From Baffinella frigidus (Eukaryota > Cryptophyceae > Cryptomonadales > Baffinellaceae), in the NCBI GenBank assembly GCA_026770585.1, contig MU646633.1:106543-119382 (forward strand): a DNA stretch of 12,840 nt, read 5' to 3'. The notes below the pieces were generated by a model, which worked only from the letters and a program-made list of their open reading frames with translations, did not search any database and was not told where the DNA came from. This document shows positions 6,501 through 12,784 of this stretch, one piece after another; within the stretch, counting starts at the first letter, position 1, and each line of letters opens with the position of its first letter. The position numbers were made by a program, and so were the translations under genes.

Positions 6501-6746
6501 TCCCTATGAACATGGAGAGTCTAGCGCTGACTCAGTCTATTTGGGCTCACCAATTTGGTGCGCCCGAGCTCTTTTCCGTGCCAAAGTTGACGGATTTGTA
6601 CCGCAATTCCAGCGTGTCAACTTATGAATAGTCGGTCAACTAGGGTGAGGCAGAGCTAGGAGATGGCCGCCAACCACTGTGGACTGCTCCATTTCACTCT
6701 AATGTTGACGTCCTGGGTTCGTGGTACAAACCCGTCAACCTTGGGT
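6501..6746. other. Spacer with dispersed repeat fragments
   Basis: 6545-6600 carries CACCAATTTGGTG and AAAGTTGACGG, also near 2740-2785. 6617-6661 matches 3047-3091. CACTGTGGACTG (6676-6687) recurs at 11439-11450. No gene is visible. Confidence 0.5.
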
Positions 6747-6996
6747 GGGTTTCAGGTGCAAGTGGAACAGTTCCGCCGGCAGGCTCGTGAACGCCCGCGT
6801 GACCGGTCACGCGGACGCCGAAGCCAGACGGTCGGTCGTGACTGCCTTGCGTGTTCCGCTACTCTGCCCCCACCGCTGGTTGCCCCGCACGCTGCCACGC
6901 TTCCCAACCCCCCTTTGAGTAACGGGCAGCAAACCGCACGCAAGCGCAACGGTTTGCTGCCCGTTACTCAAAAGTAAAGGCGGGGTTTCAGGTGCA
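6747..6996. mobile_element. Insertion flanked by 14-bp direct repeats, carrying the M module and a hairpin
   Basis: GGGTTTCAGGTGCA occurs at 6747-6760 and 6983-6996. The 222 bp between contain the M module (6772-6857) and a perfect 23-bp stem (6914-6936 with 6950-6972, TTTGAGTAACGGGC start) around a 13-bp loop. M recurs at 10251-10309 and, inverted, at 10991-11084. The direct repeats are longer than typical DNA-transposon target duplications; there is no empty site in the window to prove insertion. Confidence 0.55.
6795..6814. repeat. Perfect 20-bp palindrome inside M module
   Basis: CCGCGTGACCGGTCACGCGG is a perfect palindrome, repeated exactly at 11034-11053. The third M copy (10251-10309) lacks about 21 bp at this point. 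Confidence 0.9.
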
Positions 6997-7040
6997 CGTG
7001 CGGAAAAAAAACGTGGGGCTCAAGACGCAGTGGATTCACA

Positions 7041-7304
7041 CCTGGAACGAATCCATCCCCACTGGGTGAATTCCCCGACACCCCGAGCCCCTTTTCATGA
7101 CAATCCCAGCCCCTTTACATAACAATCGCAGCCCCTCTTATCCCCACAGGGTGATTTTTCGACAACCCGAGCACCTTTTCATAACAATCCCAGCCCCTCT
7201 TAATGACCTTCCTGGAACGAATCCATCCCCACTGGGTGAATTCCCCGACACCCCGAGCCCCTTTAATGACAATCCCAGCCCCTTTTCATGACAGGCCCTT
7301 TTTC
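7041..7304 (+). repeat. 170-bp direct repeat with 20-22 bp subrepeats
   Basis: 7041-7094 and 7211-7264 are identical (from CCTGGAACGAATCC to GAGCCCCTTT). Between and after them are short units of the form CAGCCCCTTTTCATGACAAT with small changes, at least six times. A hairpin TGGATTC/GAATCCA (7031-7037, 7049-7055) precedes only the first copy. Confidence 0.88.
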
Positions 7305-7345
7305 CCCAGATGTTTCATTAGCGACCCCTTCTTTCTCAGAAAATT

Positions 7346-7517
7346 AGAGCGCTGTGCAGAGAAGTTGGCCACCGAAAAATGGGGAAATGGGAAAATTGGA
7401 GCTATTTTGTCCACTTTGAGAATTTCATGGTACTAAATTTCTCAAAAGTTGACAAAATGGCTCCAATTTCTCGATTTTCCATTAGTTCCCGTGGCCAACT
7501 TCTCTGCACAGCGCTCT
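7346..7517. mobile_element. 172-bp near-complete hairpin element
   Basis: The outer 27 bp (7346-7372, AGAGCGCTGTGCAGAGAAG start) pair perfectly with 7491-7517. Complementarity continues inward, with mismatches and small gaps, to about 7425 and 7435 (AATTGGAGC.ATTTTGTC.ACTTT against its complement). That leaves a loop of about 10 bp. ATT lies on both sides (7343-7345, 7518-7520), a possible but weak 3-bp target duplication. Confidence 0.78.
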
Positions 7518-7614
7518 ATTCACGTGGAAGAGCAACTCCTGCGCGCTCTTGTTTGCGCCCTGAGTGAGAACGAGAAATCAACCTGAAATGAAATCTCAGC
7601 TTTGCGAAGAGGCA

Positions 7615-7912
7615 ACGCGGAGATGCCTCAACTTTTGAAGAGTCGAGCTGAGAAGCCTCGACTTTTGAAGATTCGGAGCGGAGAGACCTCAACGTTTGAA
7701 GAGTCGGAGCTGAAAAGTCTCAACCTTTGAACGGCCAGAGCTGAAAAGCCATAACGTTTGAAAGTCAACTTTTGAAAGTCAACGTTTGAAAGTCAACTTT
7801 TGAAGGGCCAGAGCTGAGAAGCCTCAACTTTTAAAGAGTCAGAGCTGGGAGGCCTCCACTTTTGAAGGGTCAACTTTTGAAGAGCCAGAGCTGAGAAGTG
7901 TCAACTTTTGGC
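7615..7912 (+). repeat. 31-bp minisatellite with internal 14-bp expansion
   Basis: Units beginning GAGCTGAGAAGCCTCAACTT start at 7645, 7676, 7707, 7738, 7811, 7842 and 7888, after a first partial unit near 7617. Spacing is exactly 31 bp except 73 (31 plus three 14-bp GAAAGTCAAC.TTT subunits) and 46 (31 plus a 15-bp duplication). No frame is maintained, so it is not coding. Confidence 0.9.
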
Positions 7913-7924
7913 AGGCTGCACGCG

Positions 7925-8091
7925 GACACGCCCGAGATTCCCATCATCCTCGAGGTCTTCCCCAATCCACACGAGGCTATCCATGCGAACAGAATAAATG
8001 TCGATTGTAAGCGTGTGTGCAGTAATTTTTACACGTTTGGTCGAATAGAAAGACAAGCTACACGCGTTGCGTGTCGCCACGTTCATAGGCC
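7925..8091 (+). repeat. Half FB-A copy next to a short direct repeat
   Basis: From 7959, CCACACGAGGCT and later AATGTCGATT match the left arm of the FB-A copy at 9168-9349. GTGTGCAGTAATTTTTACACG and TTTGGTCG follow the arm order of the half copies at 10827 and 11312. No right arm follows. 7925-7955 (ACACGCCCGAGATTCCC) recurs at 8271-8301 on the far side of the FB-B element. Confidence 0.6.
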
Positions 8092-8239
8092 AACGTCCTG
8101 AAAATGGGGTAGTTAGGCCTACGGCATTGCCTAGGACCTCCTACCGTAGGCCGAGGGATCATAGGACCAAAAAGTCTCGGCCTACGGTAGGAGGTCCTAG
8201 GCAATCCCGTAGGCCTAACTACCCCATTTTCAGGCCGTT
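8092..8239. mobile_element. FB-B foldback element, copy 2 (near-perfect)
   Basis: The arms 8097-8155 and 8176-8234 pair at 58 of 59 positions, starting CCTGAAAATGGGGTAGTTAG, with a 20-bp loop. Both arms contain the CCTACGG...CCTAGGACC...CCGTAGG core shared with 6344-6500. The near-perfect stem suggests recent insertion or strand-templated correction of one arm by the other. Outside the arms a few more bases pair imperfectly, so the exact ends are uncertain. Confidence 0.85.
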
Positions 8240-8261
8240 ACCCTATTAACGTGACCAATTT

Positions 8262-8282
8262 TCTCGGGCTACACGCCCGAGA
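8262..8282. repeat. Small perfect hairpin
   Basis: TCTCGGGC (8262-8269) and GCCCGAGA (8275-8282) form an 8-bp stem around TACAC. The right part belongs to the direct repeat also at 7925-7955, where the left half of the stem is missing. Confidence 0.7.
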
Positions 8283-8327
8283 TTCCCAGCATCCTCGAGG
8301 TTGCTCCTCCCCACCCCATACGTGACC

Positions 8328-8629
8328 TTAAACCCTAAACCTTGAACCCCAAACCCTAAACCCTAAACTCTAGACCCTGAACCCTGAACCCTGGACCCTA
8401 AACCCTGAACCCTAGACCCCAGACCCTAGACCCTAAACCCTAACCCCCAAACCCTAAACCCTACACCCTAAACCCTAACCCCTAACCCCTAACCCCCAAT
8501 CCCTAACCCCTAACCCCCAAACCCCAACCCCCCAAACCCCAAACCCCAAACCCTAGCCCCCTAAACCCTAAACCCTAAACCCTAGCTCCTAAACCCTAAA
8601 CCCTAGCCCCTAAACCCTAAACCCGAAAT
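8328..8629 (+). repeat. Interstitial telomere-like block
   Basis: CCCTAAA units are mixed with CCCTGAA, CCCTAGA, CCCTAACC and CCCCAAA, C-rich strand on +. The 7-bp register slips often (CCCTAACCCCTAACC is frequent). Confidence 0.92.
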
Positions 8630-8866
8630 CAGGATGACATGGAGGTGTCCAAGTACTTTTGGACTTGGCTCAAGAAGGGCCACGGGAAGTCTACTCCCGC
8701 TCAAAACCCAAAACCGCAAACCCTACACCCTAAACCCCAAACCTAAACCCCAAACCCTGAACCTTAAACACGAAACCCTAAACCCTAGTCTGTCACCAAT
8801 AAACCCCAAACCTCAACCCCAAACCTCAAACCCTAAACCCTAAAACCTACACTCTAGACCCTGAAC
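8630..8866 (+). repeat. Telomere-like block with a 72-bp non-telomeric insert
   Basis: 8630-8701 is non-telomeric and includes a weak hairpin (GTCCAA and TTGGAC near 8648-8665). Degenerate CCCTAAA and CCCCAAA units resume at 8702 and fade near 8866. Frames through the block translate to NPKP-like tails, which are artefacts of the repeat. Confidence 0.85.
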
Positions 8867-8879
8867 TCTCCTAACTGCA

Positions 8880-9167
8880 AAATCAACTAACACATCATTT
8901 GCCGTGGGACGCACACACCGCGGACGAAACCTATGCCATGCTGGAGGCTACGAAGCACGTCTTGCCCGGATATTTGGACATAACGTGACCAAAATTGCTG
9001 AGGTTTGGCGTGTTTCCTTACAAACAATCCAATAATTAACTTTCGAATGTTCCCCGTAGTGTTCCGAGTGGATGTAACGTCGCTCGTAACATTCGAAGTG
9101 TATATTACCAAACACAGCATCAACTAACGCATCAGTTCGTCTCGGGTGAAGGTACAAGACGCGCAAG
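8880..9167. other. Spacer with flanking units of the downstream array
   Basis: 8883-8905 (ATCAACTAACACATCATTTG) and 9118-9167 (ATCAACTAACGCATCAG, then GGTACAAGACGCGCAAG) match pieces of the array beginning at 9386. Between them, TTCGAATGTT (9042-9051) pairs with 9088-9097 and TTGCTGAGGTTTGG pairs imperfectly with 9108-9120, giving a weak foldback. Two short minus-strand frames here show nothing recognisable. Confidence 0.5.
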
Positions 9168-9349
9168 CCACACGAGGCTGCCCACGCACCCTTTTTAAAT
9201 GTCGATTATCGGCGTTTTGTACGGAGTTGGTCACGTGTCCGCCCGAAAAGCGGGCGGACACGTGACCAAACATATGAAAACAACTACACACTACCTCACT
9301 TGTACAGCTCCCCGGGTTTTAAAAGGGGGGGTTGATCCGCCTTGTGTGG
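9168..9349. mobile_element. FB-A foldback element, complete copy 2, inserted in an array unit
   Basis: The ends CCACACGAGGC (9168-9178) and GCCTTGTGTGG (9339-9349) pair at 10 of 11. The centre is a perfect 19-bp stem (9227-9245, 9251-9269, TTGGTCACGTGTCCGCCCG) with loop AAAAG. The arms carry TTTTTAAAT and TTTTAAAA, as in the 2788-2997 copy. The left flank is the array motif up to GACGCGCAAG. In other copies that motif continues GAGGTGGCGG, and the right flank here (AGGGGGTGA) is a plausible, diverged continuation. Confidence 0.7.
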
Positions 9350-9597
9350 AGGGGGTGAACCAATGCTTTAGTTGTCTCTTGCGGAGGTACACGACGCGCA
9401 AGGAGGTGGCGGCACTCACGCTGCAGCTAACACATATTGTATCACGAGCCTTACGACGGAACCGCTTCAGCATCCTCGGAACACCCTCTGGCGCCCTACG
9501 CGCAAAGAGGTTGCGGCACTAACGCGCTAACGCATCATTCCGTCGCGTGTAGTCTGTAGACCCGACGCGGCATACTGAACGCGCTCTGACGTTTTTT

Positions 9598-10215
9598 GAA
9601 CACCCTCCGACGCCCTCCCGAGATCCCAAAGGTACACGACGCGCAAGGAGGTGGCGGCACCCACGCTGCAGCTAACGCATCATTTATCATGAGCCTTCAC
9701 TTAGCAGCGGCCGAGTTCCGGACATCCGGGGGAAACGCGGTTAGAATTCCAGGATGATGGATAAGATTCTACTACGAATCGGTTAGATGGACTGTATCCG
9801 TGAAGCCCCCGGTGGCTGCTCCGTGGATGACGGACCCGCCGCAGCATCCTCTGAACAACCTCTGACGCCCTCCCCAAATCCCAAAGGTACACGACGCGCA
9901 AGGAGGTGACGGCACTCACGCTGCAGCTAACGCATCATTTATCATGAGCCTTCACTTAGCAGCGGCCGAGGTCCGGACATCCGGGGGAAACGCGGTTAGA
10001 ATTCCAGGATGATGGATAAGATTCTACTACGAATCGGTTAGATGGACTGTATCCGTGAAGCCCCCGGTGGCTGCTCCGTGGATGACGGACCCGCCTCAGC
10101 ATCCTCTGAACAACCTCTGACGCCCTCCCCAAATCCCAAAGGTACACGACTCGCAAGGAGGTGACGGCACTCACGCTGCAGCTAACGCATCATTTATCAT
10201 GAGCCTTCACTTAGC
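9598..10215 (+). repeat. 255-bp tandem repeat, 2.4 copies
   Basis: 9598-9852, 9853-10107 and 10108-10215 are near-identical. The third is interrupted after CACTTAGC by a perfect-TIR element. Beyond the element, GGCCGAGGTCCGGACATCC continues the unit but then jumps across roughly 120 bp, so the third copy is also internally deleted. The period is 85 codons. Two 72-codon minus-strand frames (9701-9919, 9956-10174) differ by one residue, but they simply reflect the duplication. Confidence 0.93.
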
Positions 10216-10372
10216 CACGGTTTCGGGGTTGACCATAGCGTCGGAGTGTCGGCAGGCTTGTGAACGGCGCCGAAGCCAGACGGTCGGTCGTGACTGCCTT
10301 GCGTGTTCCTAGCACCCGCTGGCACCAAGTACTTCTCAGGACACTCCGACGCTATGGTCAACCCCGAAACCG
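10216..10372. mobile_element. Perfect 33-bp TIR element carrying the M module
   Basis: 10218-10250 (CGGTTTCGGGGTTGACCATA start) and 10340-10372 are complementary at all 33 positions. The two upstream 255-bp units read straight through this point (CTTAGCAGCGGCCGAGG), placing the insertion within a few bases. The target duplication is unclear because the left junction reads TTAGCCA. The interior is M copy 3 (10251-10309), without the 20-bp palindrome of copies 1 and 2, followed by 30 bp not found in them. Perfect arms suggest youth. Confidence 0.8.
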
Positions 10373-10612
10373 GCCGAGGTCCGGACATCCAAGGGACATC
10401 CAGGGAACCTCTGACGCAGGAATCCCCAAGGTACAAGACGCGGAAGGAAGTCGCGGCACTCACGCTGCAGACACATGTATCCATGATCGTCTTACACGCT
10501 CTCAACAAATACGCTATCGACTACAGCATCACTCACGCACCATTCCGTCTCGTGTGAAGGTACAAGACGCGGAAGGAAGTGGCGGCCCTAACGCTGGCGT
10601 GGAATGATGCAT

Positions 10613-10682
10613 TTTAGGGTCTAGGGTCTAGGGTTTAGGGTTTAGGGTTTAGGGTTTAGGGTTCAAGGTTTAGGGTTTAGGG
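10613..10682 (-). repeat. Reversed interstitial telomere block (TTTAGGG on +)
   Basis: There are ten in-register 7-bp units: seven perfect TTTAGGG, two TCTAGGG and one TTCAAGG. Every other telomere-like block here has the opposite orientation. The left flank GGAATGATGC (10601-10610) is the complement of the array's GCATCATTCC, so a short stretch beside the block is also inverted. The right flank resumes array sequence (GCATACTGAACACC). Confidence 0.92.
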
Positions 10683-10762
10683 TTTAAGCATACTGAACAC
10701 CCTCTGACGCCCTCCCAAAATTCCAAAGGTACAAGATGCGGAAGGAGGTGGCGGCACTCACG

Positions 10763-10826
10763 CTGCAGCGCGCGTCACTGTGCGCTGCCAACTGCGCGGA
10801 ACTCCACGTGAATCCCACCTCTGTCC
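10763..10826 (+). repeat. Dispersed repeat shared with 11091-11153
   Basis: From the GCGCGTC.CTGTGCGC stretch to ACGTGAATCCCA and GTCCCAC the two regions align closely. The CACGTGAATCCCAGCTC.GTCCC tail recurs once more near 11415-11438. It precedes an FB-A half copy here and the long inverted repeat at 11156. Confidence 0.75.
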
Positions 10827-10931
10827 CACACCCACTCGCGGCCAGAAAAGGGACGGTTTTAAACCCGGGGTTTCTTTACACGTGGGGCGGTGTGTAGTAA
10901 TTTTCATACGAATGTCCGGGTCTGGTCACGT
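10827..10931. mobile_element. FB-A half copy (one arm only)
   Basis: The arm CCACTCGCGGCCAG, GGTTTTAAAC, TTTACACGTG, GTGTGTAGTAATTTTCATACG, TCTGGTCACGT is in the order expected from the end to the centre of FB-A. No complementary arm follows; sequence instead enters the 26-bp direct repeat at 10955. It is probably a truncated element. Confidence 0.65.
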
Positions 10932-10954
10932 TCCTCTCTGACATCCTTGATGCT

Positions 10955-11122
10955 GCGCGTCCCTGTGCGCAGCCAACTGCCCGTGGGCATGGCACAACGC
11001 AAGGCAGTCACCTCGGACAGTTGGCTTCGGCGTCCGCGTGACCGGTCACGCGGGCGCTCAAGAGCCTGCCGGCGGGGCTGTTCCACGGTTGGCTGCGCGC
11101 GTCCCTGTGCGCAGCCAACTGC
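10955..11122. mobile_element. Insertion flanked by 26-bp direct repeats, with inverted M module
   Basis: 10955-10980 and 11097-11122 are identical (GCGCGTCCCTGTGCGCAGCC start). The first repeat's GCGCAGCCAAC also pairs with GTTGGCTGCGC just before the second, so the enclosed DNA is a foldback too. M copy 2 lies inverted at 10991-11084, including the palindrome at 11034-11053. This is the third M copy, each in a different flanking arrangement. Confidence 0.65.
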
Positions 11123-11155
11123 ACGGAACTTCACGTGAATCCCAGCTCAGTCCCA

Positions 11156-11277
11156 CCACACAGAGGGCTACGAAGGGATTTTCGGGCACTCAGTGCCCGA
11201 GTTTCCGTAACCTTATCCGTAGGAACCCCCCTGTGCCCCTACGGGTTGCTTACCGTAGGGTCCTAGGTCTTATTGCG
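11156..11277. repeat. Left arm of a 0.85-kb inverted repeat (right arm 11887-12008)
   Basis: About 120 bp pairs with 11887-12008 with scattered mismatches and small gaps. Shared blocks include GGGCTACGAAG, GAGTTTCCGT, TCCGTAGGAACCCCCC, CTACGG.TTGC.TACCGTAG and TAGGGTCCTAGGTCTTAT. The last is FB-B vocabulary. It contains a 19-bp hairpin at 11182-11200. Confidence 0.8.
11182..11200. repeat. Hairpin TCGGGCACT/AGTGCCCGA
   Basis: A perfect 9-bp stem has a one-base centre. The corresponding hairpin in the right arm is at 11966-11984 (TCGGGCTCT/AGAGCCCGA). The two differ at one pair, with both sides changed. Confidence 0.85.
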
Positions 11278-11311
11278 TAGGGGTTATTCCAAATCCCTTG
11301 GAAGTCCGCTG

Positions 11312-11420
11312 TGTGGCGCCCACTCGAGGCCAGAAAAGGAACTATTTTAAAATCATGGGTCCTTTACAAGTGGGGCGGTGTGTAGTAATTGCCACACAAA
11401 TAGCCGCGTTTAGTCACGCG
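11312..11420. mobile_element. FB-A half copy (one arm only)
   Basis: CCCACTCGAGGCCAGAAAAGG, ATTTTAAAAT, CCTTTACAAGTGGGGCGGTG, TGTAGTAATT and TAGTCACG follow the same order as 10827-10931. It again lacks the complementary arm and is followed by the GAATCCCAGCTCTGTCCC fragment. It lies inside the 0.85-kb inverted repeat. Confidence 0.65.
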
Positions 11421-11438
11421 AATCCCAGCTCTGTCCCG

Positions 11439-11707
11439 CACTGTGGACTGCGAAGGAAACTTCGACCGAGAATCCGGTCGAAATGTTGGGTAATAATATG
11501 TCTATGTACCGAGCAATTCTTGATTAGTACCACGAAAATACATGGACCGATCTGCCAACCCCACCTCTGTTTCATCGATTCGATCACACACAGATCGGTC
11601 CATTTATTTTCATGGTGACAATTAAGAATTTCTCGGTACACAGACATGATATTAACCGACATTTCGACCAGATTTCCGACCCAAAAATCCTTCGAAGCCC
11701 ACGGTGT
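11439..11707. mobile_element. 269-bp foldback element nested in the long inverted repeat
   Basis: The inner arms 11476-11554 and 11591-11669 pair at 67 of 79 positions (GGTCGAAATG, ATGTCT, TGTACCGAG, AATGGACCGATCTG) around a 36-bp loop. The outer ends 11439-11457 and 11689-11707 pair at about 16 of 19, with a poorly paired stretch between. TTCGACCG/CGGTCGAA (11461-11468, 11475-11482) adds a small local hairpin. Arm divergence suggests an older insertion than the FB-B copy at 8092. Confidence 0.78.
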
Positions 11708-11886
11708 GGTTCGGCCAGTTTTGTTTGGCCAGTTTGGTGAGACCGGGCTGTTTCCGACGCGGTCCCCTCAAATAACGCGATGTGTTATCGATACGCGATG
11801 CCAGCTTCCACTGTTAGCTTCGCACGCTCTCTTCTCACGCGCAGGGCCACACAGCGGCCTTTGAATGGATTTCGAATAGTCCTTTT
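11708..11886. other. Unassigned spacer
   Basis: 11725-11755 (GCCAGTTTGGTGAGACCGGGCTGTTTCC) is a diverged relative of the fragment at 2735-2765 and 6545-6575. The rest shows no repeat or gene signal. Confidence 0.45.
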
Positions 11887-12008
11887 AAGCGATAAGACCT
11901 AGGACCCTACGGTAGGCAAGCCGTAGGGACATAGGGGGGGTTCCTACGGATTTGGTAACGGAAACTCGGGCTCTCAGAGCCCGACAATCTCTTCGTAGCC
12001 CGCTGTGT
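11887..12008. repeat. Right arm of the 0.85-kb inverted repeat
   Basis: It is complementary to 11156-11277, beginning near CGATAAGACCTAGGACCCTA and ending at CTTCGTAGCCCGCTGTGTGG. It contains the hairpin at 11966-11984 that differs from its partner by a compensated base pair. Confidence 0.8.
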
Positions 12009-12327
12009 GGGGGGGGCAAACGCAACGTTGTGAACAACTTCTGCCCTCAGGAAATCAAATCAAATCCATTTCCAGTCAAACAGACGCGACCGTTTCTTCT
12101 TCCCCTTCAAACTCCACAACCCGGCCACTTTACAATGCCCTATAAGGCAAAATGCACCCCCTTTCCAACTATCAATCGGCAATTCCAGGGTCGATTAGAG
12201 GTCCTGACGCGCGTCACGTGGCATATGTGCAGGGGGGTCCGAAACGTGAAGAGGGGTACAACTTCTGGTACCCCCTGGTGGGGTCCTGGGGATACTCTCC
12301 GAAGGCCGACCACTGGTAAACTCCACG
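12009..12327. other. Low-repeat segment without a convincing gene
   Basis: An open + frame (11952-12347, 131 codons) crosses it, but it starts inside the inverted-repeat arm and ends in telomere-like repeats, and the protein shows no recognisable motif. Small hairpins occur at about 12205 (TGACGCGCGTCA) and 12253-12275 (GGGGTAC/GTACCCC). 12293-12324 resembles 12474-12504. Confidence 0.5.
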
Positions 12328-12540
12328 CCCTAAACCCTAAACCCTAAACCCTAAACCCTAAACCCTAAACCCTAAACCCTAAACCCTAAACCCTAAACCC
12401 GAAACCCGTTTCATGCAAAGCACCCGAAACCCGGAACCCGAAACCCGAAATCCTAATCCCTGAACCAGAAGTAAACTCTCGAAAGGTGGATCACTGGCAA
12501 GTTTGCGAAACCTGAAACCTAAACCCTAATCCCTGAACCC
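12328..12540 (+). repeat. Interstitial telomere-like block with ten perfect CCCTAAA units
   Basis: 12328-12397 is ten uninterrupted CCCTAAA copies, the longest perfect run in the window. CCCGAAA variants follow, with a 14-bp break near 12409 and a spacer at 12467-12505. The spacer (CTCTCGAAAGGTGGATCACTGG) resembles the DNA just before the block (12295-12320), so block plus spacer may have been duplicated. Confidence 0.93.
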
Positions 12541-12784
12541 GTCCCTCACTCTCTCGCGCTGCCTGGGTTTCTGGGGGTTCTCCTCTCTTTCTCATCTGTT
12601 GGCCGCGCGAAAACAATGACACAATGCCACACGTTGACGTTGATGGTGCGGATTATGCGTTCCTGCGGACTATAGGTCCTTACCGACTGTTGACTGCGAT
12701 GCCAAAAGTTGACGATGGTGGTACTTTCAGCGTTCGGTTCTCGCAGGAGTGGCTCCCGGCGTTGTTACGGGTTATACGTGCTTA
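12541..12784. other. Unassigned spacer
   Basis: There is a C/T-rich stretch (12541-12600), then GTTGAC several times and a single GCGGACTATAGGTCCTTAC (12665-12683) that anticipates the tandem repeat at the right edge. No gene is visible. Confidence 0.4.

Larger units (their letters stand above)
9386..10768 (+). repeat. Array of a roughly 40-bp motif in longer, uneven units
   Basis: The motif GGTACACGACGCGCAAGGAG through GGCACTCACGCTGCAG starts at 9386, 9631, 9886, 10141, 10430, 10559 and 10728, with a shortened copy near 9490. Units are usually preceded by CTCTGACGCCCTCCC and followed by CTAACGCATCATT. Read in the + frame TAC-ACG-ACG, copies encode a peptide containing TRKEVAALT, and most substitutions fall at third positions. 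The minus frame containing SAATSLRVVYL shares those third positions, so the strand is not settled. No start, splice signal or stable length is visible; I treat it as a repeat that may derive from coding DNA. Confidence 0.75.

Noticed and set aside
7615-7912. CRISPR-like array of 31-bp repeats
   Set aside because: Repeats are contiguous with no unique spacers, the units are degenerate, and the context is eukaryotic telomere-like DNA.
8887-9166. Two minus-strand frames of 72-78 codons
   Set aside because: They overlap each other in different frames, show no recognisable motif and lie across array fragments.
11952-12347. 131-codon + frame as a gene
   Set aside because: It begins inside an inverted-repeat arm and ends in CCCTAAA repeats. 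No motif is visible.
12474-12504. Possible 5.8S rRNA start (GGTGGATCACT)
   Set aside because: Only about 11 bases match. The sequence then departs, and the related copy at 12295-12320 has already lost the match; no rRNA follows.
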